DNA from: JAYEJW01 sp034716535
GTDB lineage: Bacteria; Pseudomonadota; Gammaproteobacteria; Chromatiales; Chromatiaceae
Length of the DNA stretch: 17,303 nt
NCBI GenBank assembly: GCA_034716535.1
Contig: JAYEJW010000031.1
Location: 1 to 17,303 of the forward strand
Direction: 5' to 3'
Below are positions 5,840 through 14,182 of this stretch, piece by piece. The position numbers and the translations under genes are program-made. Within the stretch, counting starts at the first letter, position 1, and every line of letters starts with the position of its first letter. The notes beneath the pieces were generated by a model, which saw nothing but the letters and a program-made list of their open reading frames with translations, ran no database searches and had not been told where the DNA came from.

Positions 5840-8800
5840 TCAGCGCTCGATCTTGAAGAAGATGTCGCCGCCCTGGGAATCGCCGGTCTCGGTCTGCAGC
5901 TCGATCCAGTCGTTCAGGTCATAACGCAGCTTGATCTTGTCCGCCTGATCGCCCAGGCTGTAGTCGTACTCCATGAACAGCTTGGGCGCGACGTACCTGC
6001 CGACGGAAAGCGCCTGGTCCGTCGGGTCCTCTTGGCCGCGCTTCGGCGGTATGCCCGTGATCAGGTAGTTGCTCACCTCGGCCTGGGTCATACCGGGATC
6101 AGATGCCGAGAAGAAGGTCATCTTCGGGTTCCTGATGGTCCCGAAGACGCGCAGTCCGGCGGTGATGTCGCCGCCCTCGCGTTGGGCCGTGAGCACCATG
6201 AAAGGGTTTGCCAAGGGCGACTTGGCCCAGTTCAGAAAACCCTGCGAGATCGTCAAGGGCTTCCCGATGGCCGCGGTCAGGGCTGTCATGCCTCCGGGCC
6301 TAGCGATCCGGTAGCTACCGTCGACGATCTTCACCTGTCCGTCACCGAGGAGCTCTTTTCCCACCTCCTGCAGCACGCGAAGATCCCCCGCGAGCATTCC
6401 CCGCAGCCCGAAGGCGTCGATCTCAACGCTCTTTCCCAGTACCAGCCGTACATCGATGTTCGTGGAGTAACGCGTCTGCTCCCGGGCCTGGGAGTCAAGG
6501 ACCACATCAGGTGAGGGTGAGACGGTACCTGCGGGGATGGTGCGGGGCCGAATACGCGCCTCCGGGACCTTGACCTCTCCGGTGACCGAGGTCCCATCGG
6601 GATCGATCTCCAACTCGACATTCGGCGAGACAAGGGCAAAGTACTCTTTGGAATCGGCGAGCTTCAGGCTCTCTCCCGCCGCCTTCACGCGGGTGACCAG
6701 GCCCGCCTTGCCCAAAGAGCTGTTACCGTCGATCTCGAGCCTGCCCTTCCCCGCCCGAAAGCCTCCTTCGTAGTCGATCCGCTCCAGGCCCTTGGCCTGG
6801 GCATTGAACCCCAGATCCGCGATCTCAAGACCGATGAAGGGGACCTTGAGACCCCCATTCGCCAGCCTCGCGTAGCCGCTCACACCGGGCTTCCCCACGG
6901 TGCCGGAGAGCCCGAGGTCGGCATCGATGTTTCCCTTCACGTCGGTCAGATCGGGAACGAATCGGGAAACGATGCTCAGGTCGTCGACGCGGGCACGGAC
7001 GCGCCCCCGTAGGGACTGGTCCGGGCGCGCCGGGTCGTCGAGACGCCAACCGGCCAGCGCGGCCTCGCCATTCAGGCTTCCAATCCCCGCGAGCGGCACC
7101 TCGAGCTTGGCCTGCAGACCCGCGCCGTTTGCATCGATCCCGACCCTCGCGGCCGAGAAGTCCAGCACCTGGAGTCGGTCCTGGGTGTCGGCGCTGACCA
7201 CGCCCTTGGGAACCTGCACGCTGGCGTTGCCCTTGAGAACACCGCCCGAGGCCTGGAAATTGGCCTTGGCCCGCGCCTCACCCTCCAGCAGCAGGCCTTC
7301 CGGGATGAAGGCGGCCAGCAGATCGAAGGCCAGACGATCGAGGTCGAGCTGGGCGTCCCAGCTTCCCGTCTCCTTCTGCAGGAAGCTCGCACAGCCCCCG
7401 GAACCGCCGCCATCGCGGATGCAGACCGGGCCCGCTTCGATCCGGGCGCCGGCCAGCGCGACGGCGGCGGGCTTCTGCAGCCGCCAGTCCCCGAAGTCTT
7501 GACTGCGGACCTCGAGCCCTGTGACTCGACCCTCGTACGCATTGTCCTCTTTCAGACTGCCGGCCGCCCTCATATCGAGCGCAAGCGGCTCCCCCCGGGC
7601 TTGGGCTGACAGGCGATGCGACGCCATGTCACCCTCGCCCTTGACCTGCAAGCTGTCGAAGAGCATGCCGCCGGCAAGCAGCCGCTCGCCCGCGAGGTCG
7701 ACGTTGATGCGGCCTCCCTGCGCCAGATCCAGGTCCGCTTTACCCCTGAGACGATCGATACCCTGTCCCGCCATCTCGACCTTATCGGCGGAAAGCTCCA
7801 GCTTCACCGCCGGTGCCTTCAGGGTCCCCGAGGCGGTTCCGCTCGCCTTGACGCTGCCGGAGGCGTCCGGGAGCAGGCTTTTCAGGTCCGGGGAGATCAG
7901 ATCGAAATCCAAGCCCAGCTGCTCGCCTACATCCCCCTTTGCCCGCAGAATGCTCGGCCCCGAGGCGATCTGGAGCTGCTCGATCTTGATCTCACTGCCC
8001 TTCATCGCAACCTTGGCAACGGCCTCGACCGGATAGCCCCGAAGCTCACCCTTGAAACCCTCCACCACGGCGGTGAGGTCTGGACCCTCCGCTTCAAGGC
8101 TGCCTGCACTGGCAATCTCTCCGCCGAGGTGCCCCGCCCACTCCGGCCACTGCTTGCCCGGGTCTATGCCCTCGGCCGTGAGCTGTGCGTCCCAACGTAC
8201 TGCCGGCTCCCAACCCAGTTCCGCCTTGCCCTCGACATGGCCGCCCAGGGAGTCCAGGCGCAGCGCTTCGAGCCGGGTCCCGCTCATGTCACCCTCGCCC
8301 TTGAGCTTCAGCATTGCGACGGGCAAGACCTCGCTCTCGATCTGGCTATCGAGCTCATACTCGAAGCCCGCGAGGCTTCCAGCGCTGGTCAGGGTGAGCC
8401 CCAGTTTGGCCGGGACATCCGGCCACTGTTGGCCGGGGTCGATCGCGTCGGCCGTGAGCTTGAGCTCCCACCCCAGCTCCGGCGCCCAGGCCACGCGGCC
8501 GTCAGCCTCGATGCGCCCGTCGAGGGTATCCACGTGCAGAGCCTCGATCCGGGTGCCCTCCAGATCGCCGTCGCCGGTCAGCCGGAGCGCCGCCTCGGGG
8601 AAGTCCCGGCCCCAGAGGTCGGCGGAGGCCTGGTAGCGGAAGTCCTCGAAGGTGCCGCTTGCGTCCACCTTACCCTGCCTGGCCTCGGCGACGATGTCGC
8701 CGGTCAGCGGCCAGCGAAGCCTCTCCCAGGCGGCCGCGAGCTCGAATCTGCCCGCGGGGTCATTCAGGTCCAGCAGCCCGTCCGCGGTGAGGTGCGCCCC

Positions 8801-9877
8801 GGACTTGTCCTCGGTGAGCTCGAGGGCGGCGATGTTGAGCACCTGGTCGCGCCAGGTCACATCCAGCTCGGCATTGAGGCGCCCGAAGTCGGGCAGGTCC
8901 GGAGCCTCACCGGTCAGGGTCCCCTGGACCCGCGCGTCCGCGAGATCGCCGCTGGTCGTGAGCCGCCCCGTGAGGTCCGCCGCCGGCAGGTCCGCCGCGA
9001 ATGCCGGCAGGTCCAGGCCTTGGATTTCCAAGGTGCCTTCCCAACTGGGCGCATCGAGCACCGCCTGCACCACGGCATCGAGCTTTGCCTCCGCCGAGCC
9101 GTTCAGGTCGTGCTCCACCGTCAGGCGCTGGAGATCGCCACCGACCTGCGCCTTGCCCGTGAGCACGATTGCCGGCAGCTGCTCGAGGTCCCAGTCGAGT
9201 CCGAGGTCGAGCGGATAGTTGCCCCTGAGCTCCGCCCTGCCCTTCGCGCGGGCGCTAAATTGGGGTTCCGGGAGGGCGACCACGAGATCCTTGAGAATGA
9301 CCTCACTGCCGCTCAAAGACGCCGCCAGCGCAATCCGGTCGACCCGAAAGGGTGGCGCATCTCCAGGTGCTCCGTAGCTCAGGCGCTCTACCAGGACTTG
9401 CTCCAGCTCCAGGCTGAGCGGCAGTATGACCGTGGGCAGCTCGATCGGAGCGCTCTCTTCCTCCTTTTCTTCCTCCGCGGGAGCCATCAGGATGTCCAGG
9501 TCCCGGACCGAGAGCTCCCTGATGCGTAGGGTGCCGCCGAGGGCCGCCAGGGGGCTCCATCGCAAATCGATGCCTCCGACATCCAGCTCCAGGTCCGGCA
9601 CCCGGATCTGCACGCCCGAGAGGTGCAAATCGCCGAGGATTCGTCCATCGGCCCGCTCGACCTGGAGCACCCCTGGAGCGACGTCTTCCACCAGACCCAG
9701 GGCAAAGCGCAGCCCACTCTGGGTACCCAGGACCCAGGCAAGGATCAGCAGGAGTAGCAGCATTACCTGCAGGAGGATGGCCAGCGGAAGACGCAGCCAC
9801 AAGCGCCTGCGCCGCCGTGGCTTCGGCGCCGCCTCCTCCGTCGGAGCGGTCTGCGGGGACGCGTCGGGCTCGGTCAC
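5840..9877 (-). CDS. tamB: Translocation and assembly module subunit TamB
   Basis: The protein has 1345 residues, close to the usual TamB length. A positively charged N-terminus (RRRRR at 21-25) precedes a signal-anchor segment at about 27-50, after which the protein lies in the periplasm as a long chain of repeated beta strands. The C-terminal DUF490/TamB domain covers roughly the last 350 residues and ends in YDLNDWIELQTE and a short IFFKIER tail, which pairs with TamA. Family members bridge inner and outer membranes and are linked to outer-membrane protein assembly and phospholipid transport. GTG at 9877 overlaps the tamA stop (GTGA), so the two are translationally coupled. Two similar segments at residues 431-503 and 523-595 indicate internal duplication. 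A Cys pair near a Gly-rich loop may form a disulfide. Confidence 0.95.
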   Translation of the reverse strand: MTEPDASPQTAPTEEAAPKPRRRRRLWLRLPLAILLQVMLLLLLILAWVLGTQSGLRFALGLVEDVAPGVLQVERADGRILGDLHLSGVQIRVPDLELDVGGIDLRWSPLAALGGTLRIRELSVRDLDILMAPAEEEKEEESAPIELPTVILPLSLELEQVLVERLSYGAPGDAPPFRVDRIALAASLSGSEVILKDLVVALPEPQFSARAKGRAELRGNYPLDLGLDWDLEQLPAIVLTGKAQVGGDLQRLTVEHDLNGSAEAKLDAVVQAVLDAPSWEGTLEIQGLDLPAFAADLPAADLTGRLTTSGDLADARVQGTLTGEAPDLPDFGRLNAELDVTWRDQVLNIAALELTEDKSGAHLTADGLLDLNDPAGRFELAAAWERLRWPLTGDIVAEARQGKVDASGTFEDFRYQASADLWGRDFPEAALRLTGDGDLEGTRIEALHVDTLDGRIEADGRVAWAPELGWELKLTADAIDPGQQWPDVPAKLGLTLTSAGSLAGFEYELDSQIESEVLPVAMLKLKGEGDMSGTRLEALRLDSLGGHVEGKAELGWEPAVRWDAQLTAEGIDPGKQWPEWAGHLGGEIASAGSLEAEGPDLTAVVEGFKGELRGYPVEAVAKVAMKGSEIKIEQLQIASGPSILRAKGDVGEQLGLDFDLISPDLKSLLPDASGSVKASGTASGTLKAPAVKLELSADKVEMAGQGIDRLRGKADLDLAQGGRINVDLAGERLLAGGMLFDSLQVKGEGDMASHRLSAQARGEPLALDMRAAGSLKEDNAYEGRVTGLEVRSQDFGDWRLQKPAAVALAGARIEAGPVCIRDGGGSGGCASFLQKETGSWDAQLDLDRLAFDLLAAFIPEGLLLEGEARAKANFQASGGVLKGNASVQVPKGVVSADTQDRLQVLDFSAARVGIDANGAGLQAKLEVPLAGIGSLNGEAALAGWRLDDPARPDQSLRGRVRARVDDLSIVSRFVPDLTDVKGNIDADLGLSGTVGKPGVSGYARLANGGLKVPFIGLEIADLGFNAQAKGLERIDYEGGFRAGKGRLEIDGNSSLGKAGLVTRVKAAGESLKLADSKEYFALVSPNVELEIDPDGTSVTGEVKVPEARIRPRTIPAGTVSPSPDVVLDSQAREQTRYSTNIDVRLVLGKSVEIDAFGLRGMLAGDLRVLQEVGKELLGDGQVKIVDGSYRIARPGGMTALTAAIGKPLTISQGFLNWAKSPLANPFMVLTAQREGGDITAGLRVFGTIRNPKMTFFSASDPGMTQAEVSNYLITGIPPKRGQEDPTDQALSVGRYVAPKLFMEYDYSLGDQADKIKLRYDLNDWIELQTETGDSQGGDIFFKIER
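8093..8587 (-). repeat. Internal tandem duplication within tamB
   Basis: Residues 431-503 and 523-595 of TamB align at a spacing of 92 residues. Both copies carry G-(D/E)-GD-x2-GTR-(I/L)-EAL, then IDPG-(Q/K)-QWP, then SAGSL. The DNA copies lie at 8587-8369 and 8311-8093 and have diverged, which suggests an old duplication of one beta-helical unit. Confidence 0.7.
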
Positions 9878-11664
9878 AAATCGGGCCCTATCACCAGGAC
9901 CAGACGGGGGTTCGGTGGATCATCCTTGGTCAGGGCGAATGCCACATCCATGCGGACCTGCCCGATGGGTGAGCGCCAGCGCACCCCCACCCCGGCGCCC
10001 ACCTCGAATTCCTTCTTGAAATCGGGATCGAAGGCATTGCCGAAGTCCGTGAAGACCGCCCCGCTCCAGTCACCTTTGATGCGGCGTTCCAGCTCCAGGC
10101 TGCCCACGGCCAGGTAACGGCCGCCGACCGTGTCATTGGTCACGGGATCGTTCGGACCCAGCACCTCGAACGCCCACCCGCGGATCGTGTTGTCGCCGCC
10201 GGTGAAGAAGCGGCGGCTCGCAGGAAGGTCGAACACGCTGTCGGCCCAGGTCGCTCCCAGATCTGCACGGGTAATGAATCGGTAGTCGTCCGCAAAGGCC
10301 CTGATCCACTTCGCGCTTGCAAGACCCTGCAGATAGGATGCCGGGGACACGATGTTCTCCACCGCCCCTTGGAGCACGAACTTGAGCCGGTACCCCTTGG
10401 TCGTGTAGATCGGGTTGTCGGTCACCGTCTTGGCCCAGGAGATGTTGGGCACCAGCTCATTGACGCTTTCCCGGTCGTCCTCAATGACCTCGTAGTCCTC
10501 GTATCGGTAGTCGACGCCGGCCGTACGGCGCCAGCCGCCCGGGGTCACCACCGAGTGGGCGAACTGGAGGCTAAAGAGGTCCCCTTTGCGGCTTGCGGTG
10601 TCATAGGAGATGAACTCCGGCCTGATGGTGACGTAGTCGCGCAGAGGATTGCCGACGGGGATGCGATAGTCTCCCTTCAAGCTCTGGATGTCCTGGGAGA
10701 TCGATGCCTCGAGCTTGAATTTGTGCCCCCAGCGGGTCAGGTAGCGGCGACGCCACTCCAGTATCGTCCTGGGTCCCACATCCGTGGAGTAGCCGAGGCC
10801 AAAGCGATACTTGTTGGCCTTGTTCGGCGTGGCGACCACCTCGATAGGGACGACCCTGTCCTCACCCGCCTCATCCTTCAGGGGGACGATCTCTACCTTC
10901 TCGTAGTACTCGGTACCCAGCAGTTTTCCTTGCAGGGACAAGAGCTTTTCCGGATCGTAGACGCTCCCCGGTTCGAAGGTGACGAACTTATCGAGAAGCT
11001 CATCATCCAGCAGATCCTGGTCGAAGGTCACATCTCCCAGGAAGTAACGGGGTCCGGTGTCGAGATGGAACTCGATGATGGCCTCATAGGCCACCATGTC
11101 CAGCAGCACCAAGTGGCGAACCAACTCGGCATCGAGGTAACCCTGCTGCGCGGCGATGAAGCCGATCTCCTCCTTTGCCTTCTCGTAGTCCGCATGCAGC
11201 AGTACGTCCCCTGGCTTCATGGGAAACGACTTGGGGAAGGCGGGGTCGTCGTGCCCCGCCCCGGTGATGCTGTAATCGACAGAGCCCACCTTGACGGGAT
11301 TACCCGGTATCACCTTGTAGCGGGCAACCCAGGTCCCATCCTCCTGCGGCGGGGGCGTCAACTCCTCGCTTACCTGAACCTGGTAGAGACCGAATGGGGC
11401 CAACGCATTGCGGATCTGTTCAGGAGCGCGCCGGTGCAGAGCATGCAACCGCGGCACACTGAGGTTCTCGTCCTCACGCTCCTGGTAGATGGCCAGAAGC
11501 GCGAGTACGTTCTTCTCGTACTCGCCTTCGAGCCCCTCCACCTGCACGTCGAGCTTCAACGCATGGGCCTGCCCGGCGCCGGCAAACAGGAACAGAACGA
11601 AGAGGTTTCGCAGGAACGCTTTGCCATCCGAGGCAGAAAATGAAAACCGGCAGTGAGCGGGCAT
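9874..11664 (-). CDS. tamA: Translocation and assembly module outer-membrane protein TamA (Omp85 family)
   Basis: The protein has 596 residues, close to the usual size. A late signal peptide spans about residues 15-35 (hydrophobic core LFVLFLFAGAG, probable cleavage after AHA). Three POTRA domains follow at about 36-118, 123-205 and 206-280, then a 16-strand barrel from about 285. The Omp85 L6-loop motif appears as RGW at 495-497 in the context FFTGGDNTIRGW, and the end IGPDL is typical of TamA rather than BamA. It sits in the outer membrane and works with TamB. ATG at 11664 has only a weak ribosome binding site; a start further downstream is possible, as the residues before the signal core are not needed. 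It is the first gene of the operon and its promoter should lie in the gene-free stretch upstream. Confidence 0.93.
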   Translation of the reverse strand: MPAHCRFSFSASDGKAFLRNLFVLFLFAGAGQAHALKLDVQVEGLEGEYEKNVLALLAIYQEREDENLSVPRLHALHRRAPEQIRNALAPFGLYQVQVSEELTPPPQEDGTWVARYKVIPGNPVKVGSVDYSITGAGHDDPAFPKSFPMKPGDVLLHADYEKAKEEIGFIAAQQGYLDAELVRHLVLLDMVAYEAIIEFHLDTGPRYFLGDVTFDQDLLDDELLDKFVTFEPGSVYDPEKLLSLQGKLLGTEYYEKVEIVPLKDEAGEDRVVPIEVVATPNKANKYRFGLGYSTDVGPRTILEWRRRYLTRWGHKFKLEASISQDIQSLKGDYRIPVGNPLRDYVTIRPEFISYDTASRKGDLFSLQFAHSVVTPGGWRRTAGVDYRYEDYEVIEDDRESVNELVPNISWAKTVTDNPIYTTKGYRLKFVLQGAVENIVSPASYLQGLASAKWIRAFADDYRFITRADLGATWADSVFDLPASRRFFTGGDNTIRGWAFEVLGPNDPVTNDTVGGRYLAVGSLELERRIKGDWSGAVFTDFGNAFDPDFKKEFEVGAGVGVRWRSPIGQVRMDVAFALTKDDPPNPRLVLVIGPDL

Positions 11665-12048
11665 CGTGGTCGTCTCGGTGTCAGCCTGAGTTCGCTTCCT
11701 CGGGGCATTGCGCGAAGGGCGCTTCGGATCACAGACGACGTTCGCAGCAGCGAATCGCCGACCGCCCCTTCCGAGTACGATCGCCCCATGTATGGTCCCC
11801 AGGCTGTATCTTAGCCTATCAGTCCCTGTGGGACACCTGACGCCATGTGCGAGGTACAGCGCCTACGTCCACGGTTCGGACTGCGATCGCCTCCCTGTTC
11901 TTCCGTTTCTCGTCGCAACGACCCCATTGCTTGGGCTCTGTCGGGGGCCGACAGTCCGATTTTCCCAGGTTCGCGCTCAACTATTGAATCCCGAGTCGGG
12001 TGACCCAATCTTCGTTAGTGCCGAAATTCTCTTCCAATACCCTCTCTC

Positions 12049-12077
12049 GCCCCGCGTCCGAAGCGGGGCTTTTTTTT
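12049..12077 (+). terminator. Rho-independent terminator with no annotated gene upstream
   Basis: A perfect 7-base-pair stem GCCCCGC/GCGGGGC (12049-12055 and 12063-12069) with a 7-base loop is followed directly by eight T residues. Orientation is plus, because the opposite strand lacks a T run. No plus-strand gene precedes it within several hundred bases. Confidence 0.85.
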
Positions 12078-12244
12078 GTTCCTCGATTCGTAACTGTTGA
12101 ATGGCAACCGGGCCAGTAAGCGCCCCCCTTCGCCGGGGGATATTGATCGGTACCGCTGCGCACGCCTACCTGGTAAGCGCTCTCCGACAGGCTTCGCAGA
12201 AAATTGCTCCCGCTTTCCGAGGGTTAGTCTTAACTCGCGCATGC

Positions 12245-12280
12245 GCCCCGTCACCTAGCCTTCTAAGTAAGAGACGGGGC
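12245..12280 (+). other. Inverted repeat, 8-base-pair stem with 20-base loop
   Basis: GCCCCGTC (12245-12252) and GACGGGGC (12273-12280) are perfect complements. No T run follows, so it is not a standard terminator. It may be part of the leader of the downstream small gene or an operator-like site. Confidence 0.4.
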
Positions 12281-12345
12281 TGGTTCTCTATATGAGCTCG
12301 GATGAGGCAGCATCCTCCGGCAGTTCTGGATACAACCCGTTCCCG

Positions 12346-12408
12346 CCTCTCGTCTCAGCCCGAGGGGGAAACACGGCTACCGCCGGCACTCGGGGACCTG
12401 AGAGGAGG
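12346..12408 (+). promoter_or_regulatory. Structured leader that may mask the ribosome binding site
   Basis: CTCAG-CCCGAG (12354-12364) can pair with CTCGGG (12389-12394) and CTGAG (12398-12402) across a 3-base bulge, with an inner CGGC/GCCG hairpin (12374-12385). Alternatively CCTCTC (12346-12351) can pair with GAGAGG (12400-12405), which covers half of the AGGAGG ribosome binding site at 12403-12408. The two outer pairings exclude each other, as in a translational switch. This is read from complementarity only. Confidence 0.4.
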
Positions 12409-12416
12409 TCAGAGCC

Positions 12417-12611
12417 ATGACAATCAGCCAATCACAGGCCGTATGGGAGCTGTGCAGACAGGGATTTCCGCTCAAGGCGGACGAAGCCGCTCAATGCTGG
12501 GAGAAAGGCGAGACCTATGAGCCGCAGTGGCAGTGCCGGGTTTCGCGGGAAATCGAGTATCTGATCGACCAGTGCAACCGCGAAGTCGACCAGAACATAG
12601 AGGCCGTTTGA
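12417..12611 (+). CDS. Small protein of unknown function, 64 residues
   Basis: ATG at 12417 follows a strong AGGAGGT ribosome binding site with 7 bases between, which argues for a real gene despite its size. The protein is acidic, mostly helical, and has four cysteines (residues 13, 27, 40 and 53) and four tryptophan or tyrosine positions, including a YEPQWQCRVSREIEYLIDQC stretch near 34-53. There is no signal peptide or membrane segment. It is the only plus-strand gene in the chromosomal block, divergent from tamA and convergent with the CopZ-like gene. The family was not recognised. The structured leader just ahead of it suggests regulated translation. Confidence 0.65.
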   Translation: MTISQSQAVWELCRQGFPLKADEAAQCWEKGETYEPQWQCRVSREIEYLIDQCNREVDQNIEAV

Positions 12612-12705
12612 AGAAGCTCTCGTATCCCCTGGCCCAAGCGCTGCTAGAGTCGCCGAACCTGAGCGTGACCGCTGCCTTGGCTCATTCGCGATCGGCGCGA
12701 GCGCG

Positions 12706-12906
12706 TCAGTCGAGCGCTGCTTGGTAGCCGGCCTCTTTCACCGCCTCGGCCAGCGCCTGCGGATCCACATCCCCTTCCACGGTCGCGCGGCCCGAGTCCA
12801 GGTCGACGGCGACCACCCGCGTAACGCCGGAGACATTGCTCAGGGCGTCGGTGACCGCCTTGACGCAGTGCTGACAGCTCATACCGGTAATCTTCAGCTC
12901 GATCAT
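12706..12906 (-). CDS. Heavy-metal-associated (HMA) domain protein, CopZ-like
   Basis: The protein has 66 residues from ATG 12906, preferred over the ATG at 12927 because AGGAG lies about 8 bases before it and because HMA proteins start within a few residues of the first beta strand. The metal-binding motif GMSCQHC has Cys11 and Cys14, and the fold beta-alpha-beta-beta-alpha-beta can be followed to the final AGYQAAL. It probably binds Cu(I) in the cytosol and passes it to a P-type ATPase, or belongs to a mercury or other soft-metal pathway. Neither a CopA-type ATPase nor a MerR-type regulator lies in the window. It follows glk on the same strand with a gap of 76 bases and could be co-transcribed. 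Confidence 0.9.
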   Translation of the reverse strand: MIELKITGMSCQHCVKAVTDALSNVSGVTRVVAVDLDSGRATVEGDVDPQALAEAVKEAGYQAALD

Positions 12907-12982
12907 GTCTTCTGCTCCTGTCCGCATAGCTTTTCAAGTTACGCGGCGATAAGAGAGCCGCGTTGTCCTGCAGTCTGCGCCG

Positions 12983-13960
12983 TCAAGCTTCTGCCATGAA
13001 CCTGGCGGCCCCGTAGAGAGGTGCGCGCTGCTCGAGTATCACCTTGACCGGCATGCGCCGCATCAGGGCCTCCATGCGGCCCTTGTCGAAAAAGGCCTGG
13101 AGGAAGGCCGGCCCGCGCAACAGGTCCAGATTCTTCGGGGCGATGCCCCCGCCCAGGTAGACCCCACCGAGAGCCATGTGCTTGAGGGCCATGTTACCCG
13201 CCTCGCGGCCGTACAGCTTTAGAAAGAGCTCCATGGTCTCGACACAGACAGGGCAGCTCCCGTCTGCCGCGGCCGCCGCAATGGCCGCCCCCGCATCGCC
13301 GGCCTGCAGGGCCTGTGCGAGACCGTTCGGCGTCTCGACGCGGCGCCATTCCGCCAGGAAACCATAGATGTTCGCGATGCCCATGCCCGAGACCACCCGC
13401 TCCCAGCTCACCCGTCCGTACCGCCCCTGCAAGTGGCGAAACAGCTCGAGCTCCAGCTCGTCGCTGGGCGCAAAGTCCGTGTGGCCGCCCTCCGTGGCGA
13501 ACGGATGGTGACCTGTGCCGTCCCAGTAAAGACCCGCCTCGCCCAGACCGGTGCCCGCAGCTACCACGCAGGCATTGCCCTCGGCACCCTGCGCGCCCGG
13601 GTTCAGGACTTCGAGATCCTCAGCGCCCAGGGCGGGGATCCCCCAGGCAGCGGCCTCGAGATCGTTGAGCAGGCGTACTCGTCGCAGTCCCAACAGCGTC
13701 TCCAGGCTTCGGCCGTCCAGCTCCCAGGGCAGGTTGGTGGTCCTGCTGCGGTCCTGCTGGACAGGGCCGGCTACCGCAAATGCCGCGAGCGGGCAGTCGA
13801 CGCCGGTCTCCTCGACAAACCGCCGGACGATGTCTTCCAGGGACGCGAAATTCCGGCTCGGATAGCGCCGCTCCTCTTCCAGCCTGACCAGGTCCCCCGC
13901 GGCCTCGGCAACCGCCAGACTGGTCTTGGTGCCGCCGATGTCGCCCGCCAACACACGCAT
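12983..13960 (-). CDS. glk: Glucokinase
   Basis: The protein has 325 residues, the usual length of the proteobacterial Glk family, and phosphorylates glucose with ATP to glucose 6-phosphate in the cytosol. The phosphate-binding motif GDIGGTKT lies at residues 6-13. Asp100 in LLNDLEA aligns with the catalytic base of the E. coli enzyme. GTGLGEA at 136-142 and EGGHTDFAP at 157-165 complete the sugar and nucleotide site. ATG at 13960 is chosen over an upstream in-frame start at 14008 because a GGGGGTG ribosome binding site precedes it and the family motif begins at once. The neighbouring gene is unrelated in function. Confidence is high. Confidence 0.93.
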   Translation of the reverse strand: MRVLAGDIGGTKTSLAVAEAAGDLVRLEEERRYPSRNFASLEDIVRRFVEETGVDCPLAAFAVAGPVQQDRSRTTNLPWELDGRSLETLLGLRRVRLLNDLEAAAWGIPALGAEDLEVLNPGAQGAEGNACVVAAGTGLGEAGLYWDGTGHHPFATEGGHTDFAPSDELELELFRHLQGRYGRVSWERVVSGMGIANIYGFLAEWRRVETPNGLAQALQAGDAGAAIAAAAADGSCPVCVETMELFLKLYGREAGNMALKHMALGGVYLGGGIAPKNLDLLRGPAFLQAFFDKGRMEALMRRMPVKVILEQRAPLYGAARFMAEA

Positions 13961-14133
13961 ATTCACCCCCCAACCTCGTCGCTTGGCCGTTTCGGGCCGT
14001 CTCACCAAGAGCCGGCCCGAGATGCGGCGAAGATCATAACAGGACCGCCAGGGAGCGTCGCGGAACGGCTTCAGAGCGTACGCTTACGGGCGACGGCGGG
14101 AGAATCGAAAGGAACAGGAGTCGGGTAGAAGCG

Positions 14134-14173
14134 AAGAAAACAGACGAGCTCCCGCGCCGAAGGGCGCGGGAGC
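14134..14173 (-). terminator. Rho-independent terminator of the sulfur-globule-like gene
   Basis: A perfect 11-base-pair GC-rich stem (14148-14158 with 14163-14173) encloses a 4-base loop, and a T-rich tract with a run of four T follows on the minus strand. It lies 10 bases past the stop codon. It isolates the gene from glk downstream. Confidence 0.8.
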
Positions 14174-14182
14174 GTTCAGACG

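Larger units (their letters stand above)
11665..12416. other. Gene-free stretch of about 750 bases with structured elements
   Basis: No convincing coding frame is seen on either strand. It separates the divergently transcribed tamA and the 64-residue protein gene, so it must hold both promoters, but no unambiguous promoter boxes could be chosen. Inverted repeats are AGGCT/AGCCT (11801-11817), GTCCC/GGGAC (11822-11834), CTGTCGG/CCGACAG with a 3-base loop (11938-11954), CCCGA/TCGGG (11990-12000), a full terminator at 12049-12077, GCCCCGTC/GACGGGGC (12245-12280) and a structured leader at 12346-12408. No known RNA family (6S, SRP, RNase P, tmRNA, tRNA) was recognised. Confidence 0.7.

Noticed and set aside
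7616..9529. Plus-strand open frame of 637 codons opposite tamB
   Set aside because: It is the antisense shadow of a well-supported tamB; low stop frequency is expected in GC-rich DNA. No ribosome binding site or family resemblance was seen.
10369..11643. Plus-strand open frame of 424 codons opposite tamA
   Set aside because: Antisense shadow of tamA; no start signals and no recognisable domain.
12020..12055. Possible 3' end of a serine tRNA before the orphan terminator (CCTCTCTCGCC preceded by TTCCAAT)
   Set aside because: No matching acceptor 5' strand, anticodon arm or D arm is found within 100 bases upstream. At most it is a remnant, and the likeness is short.
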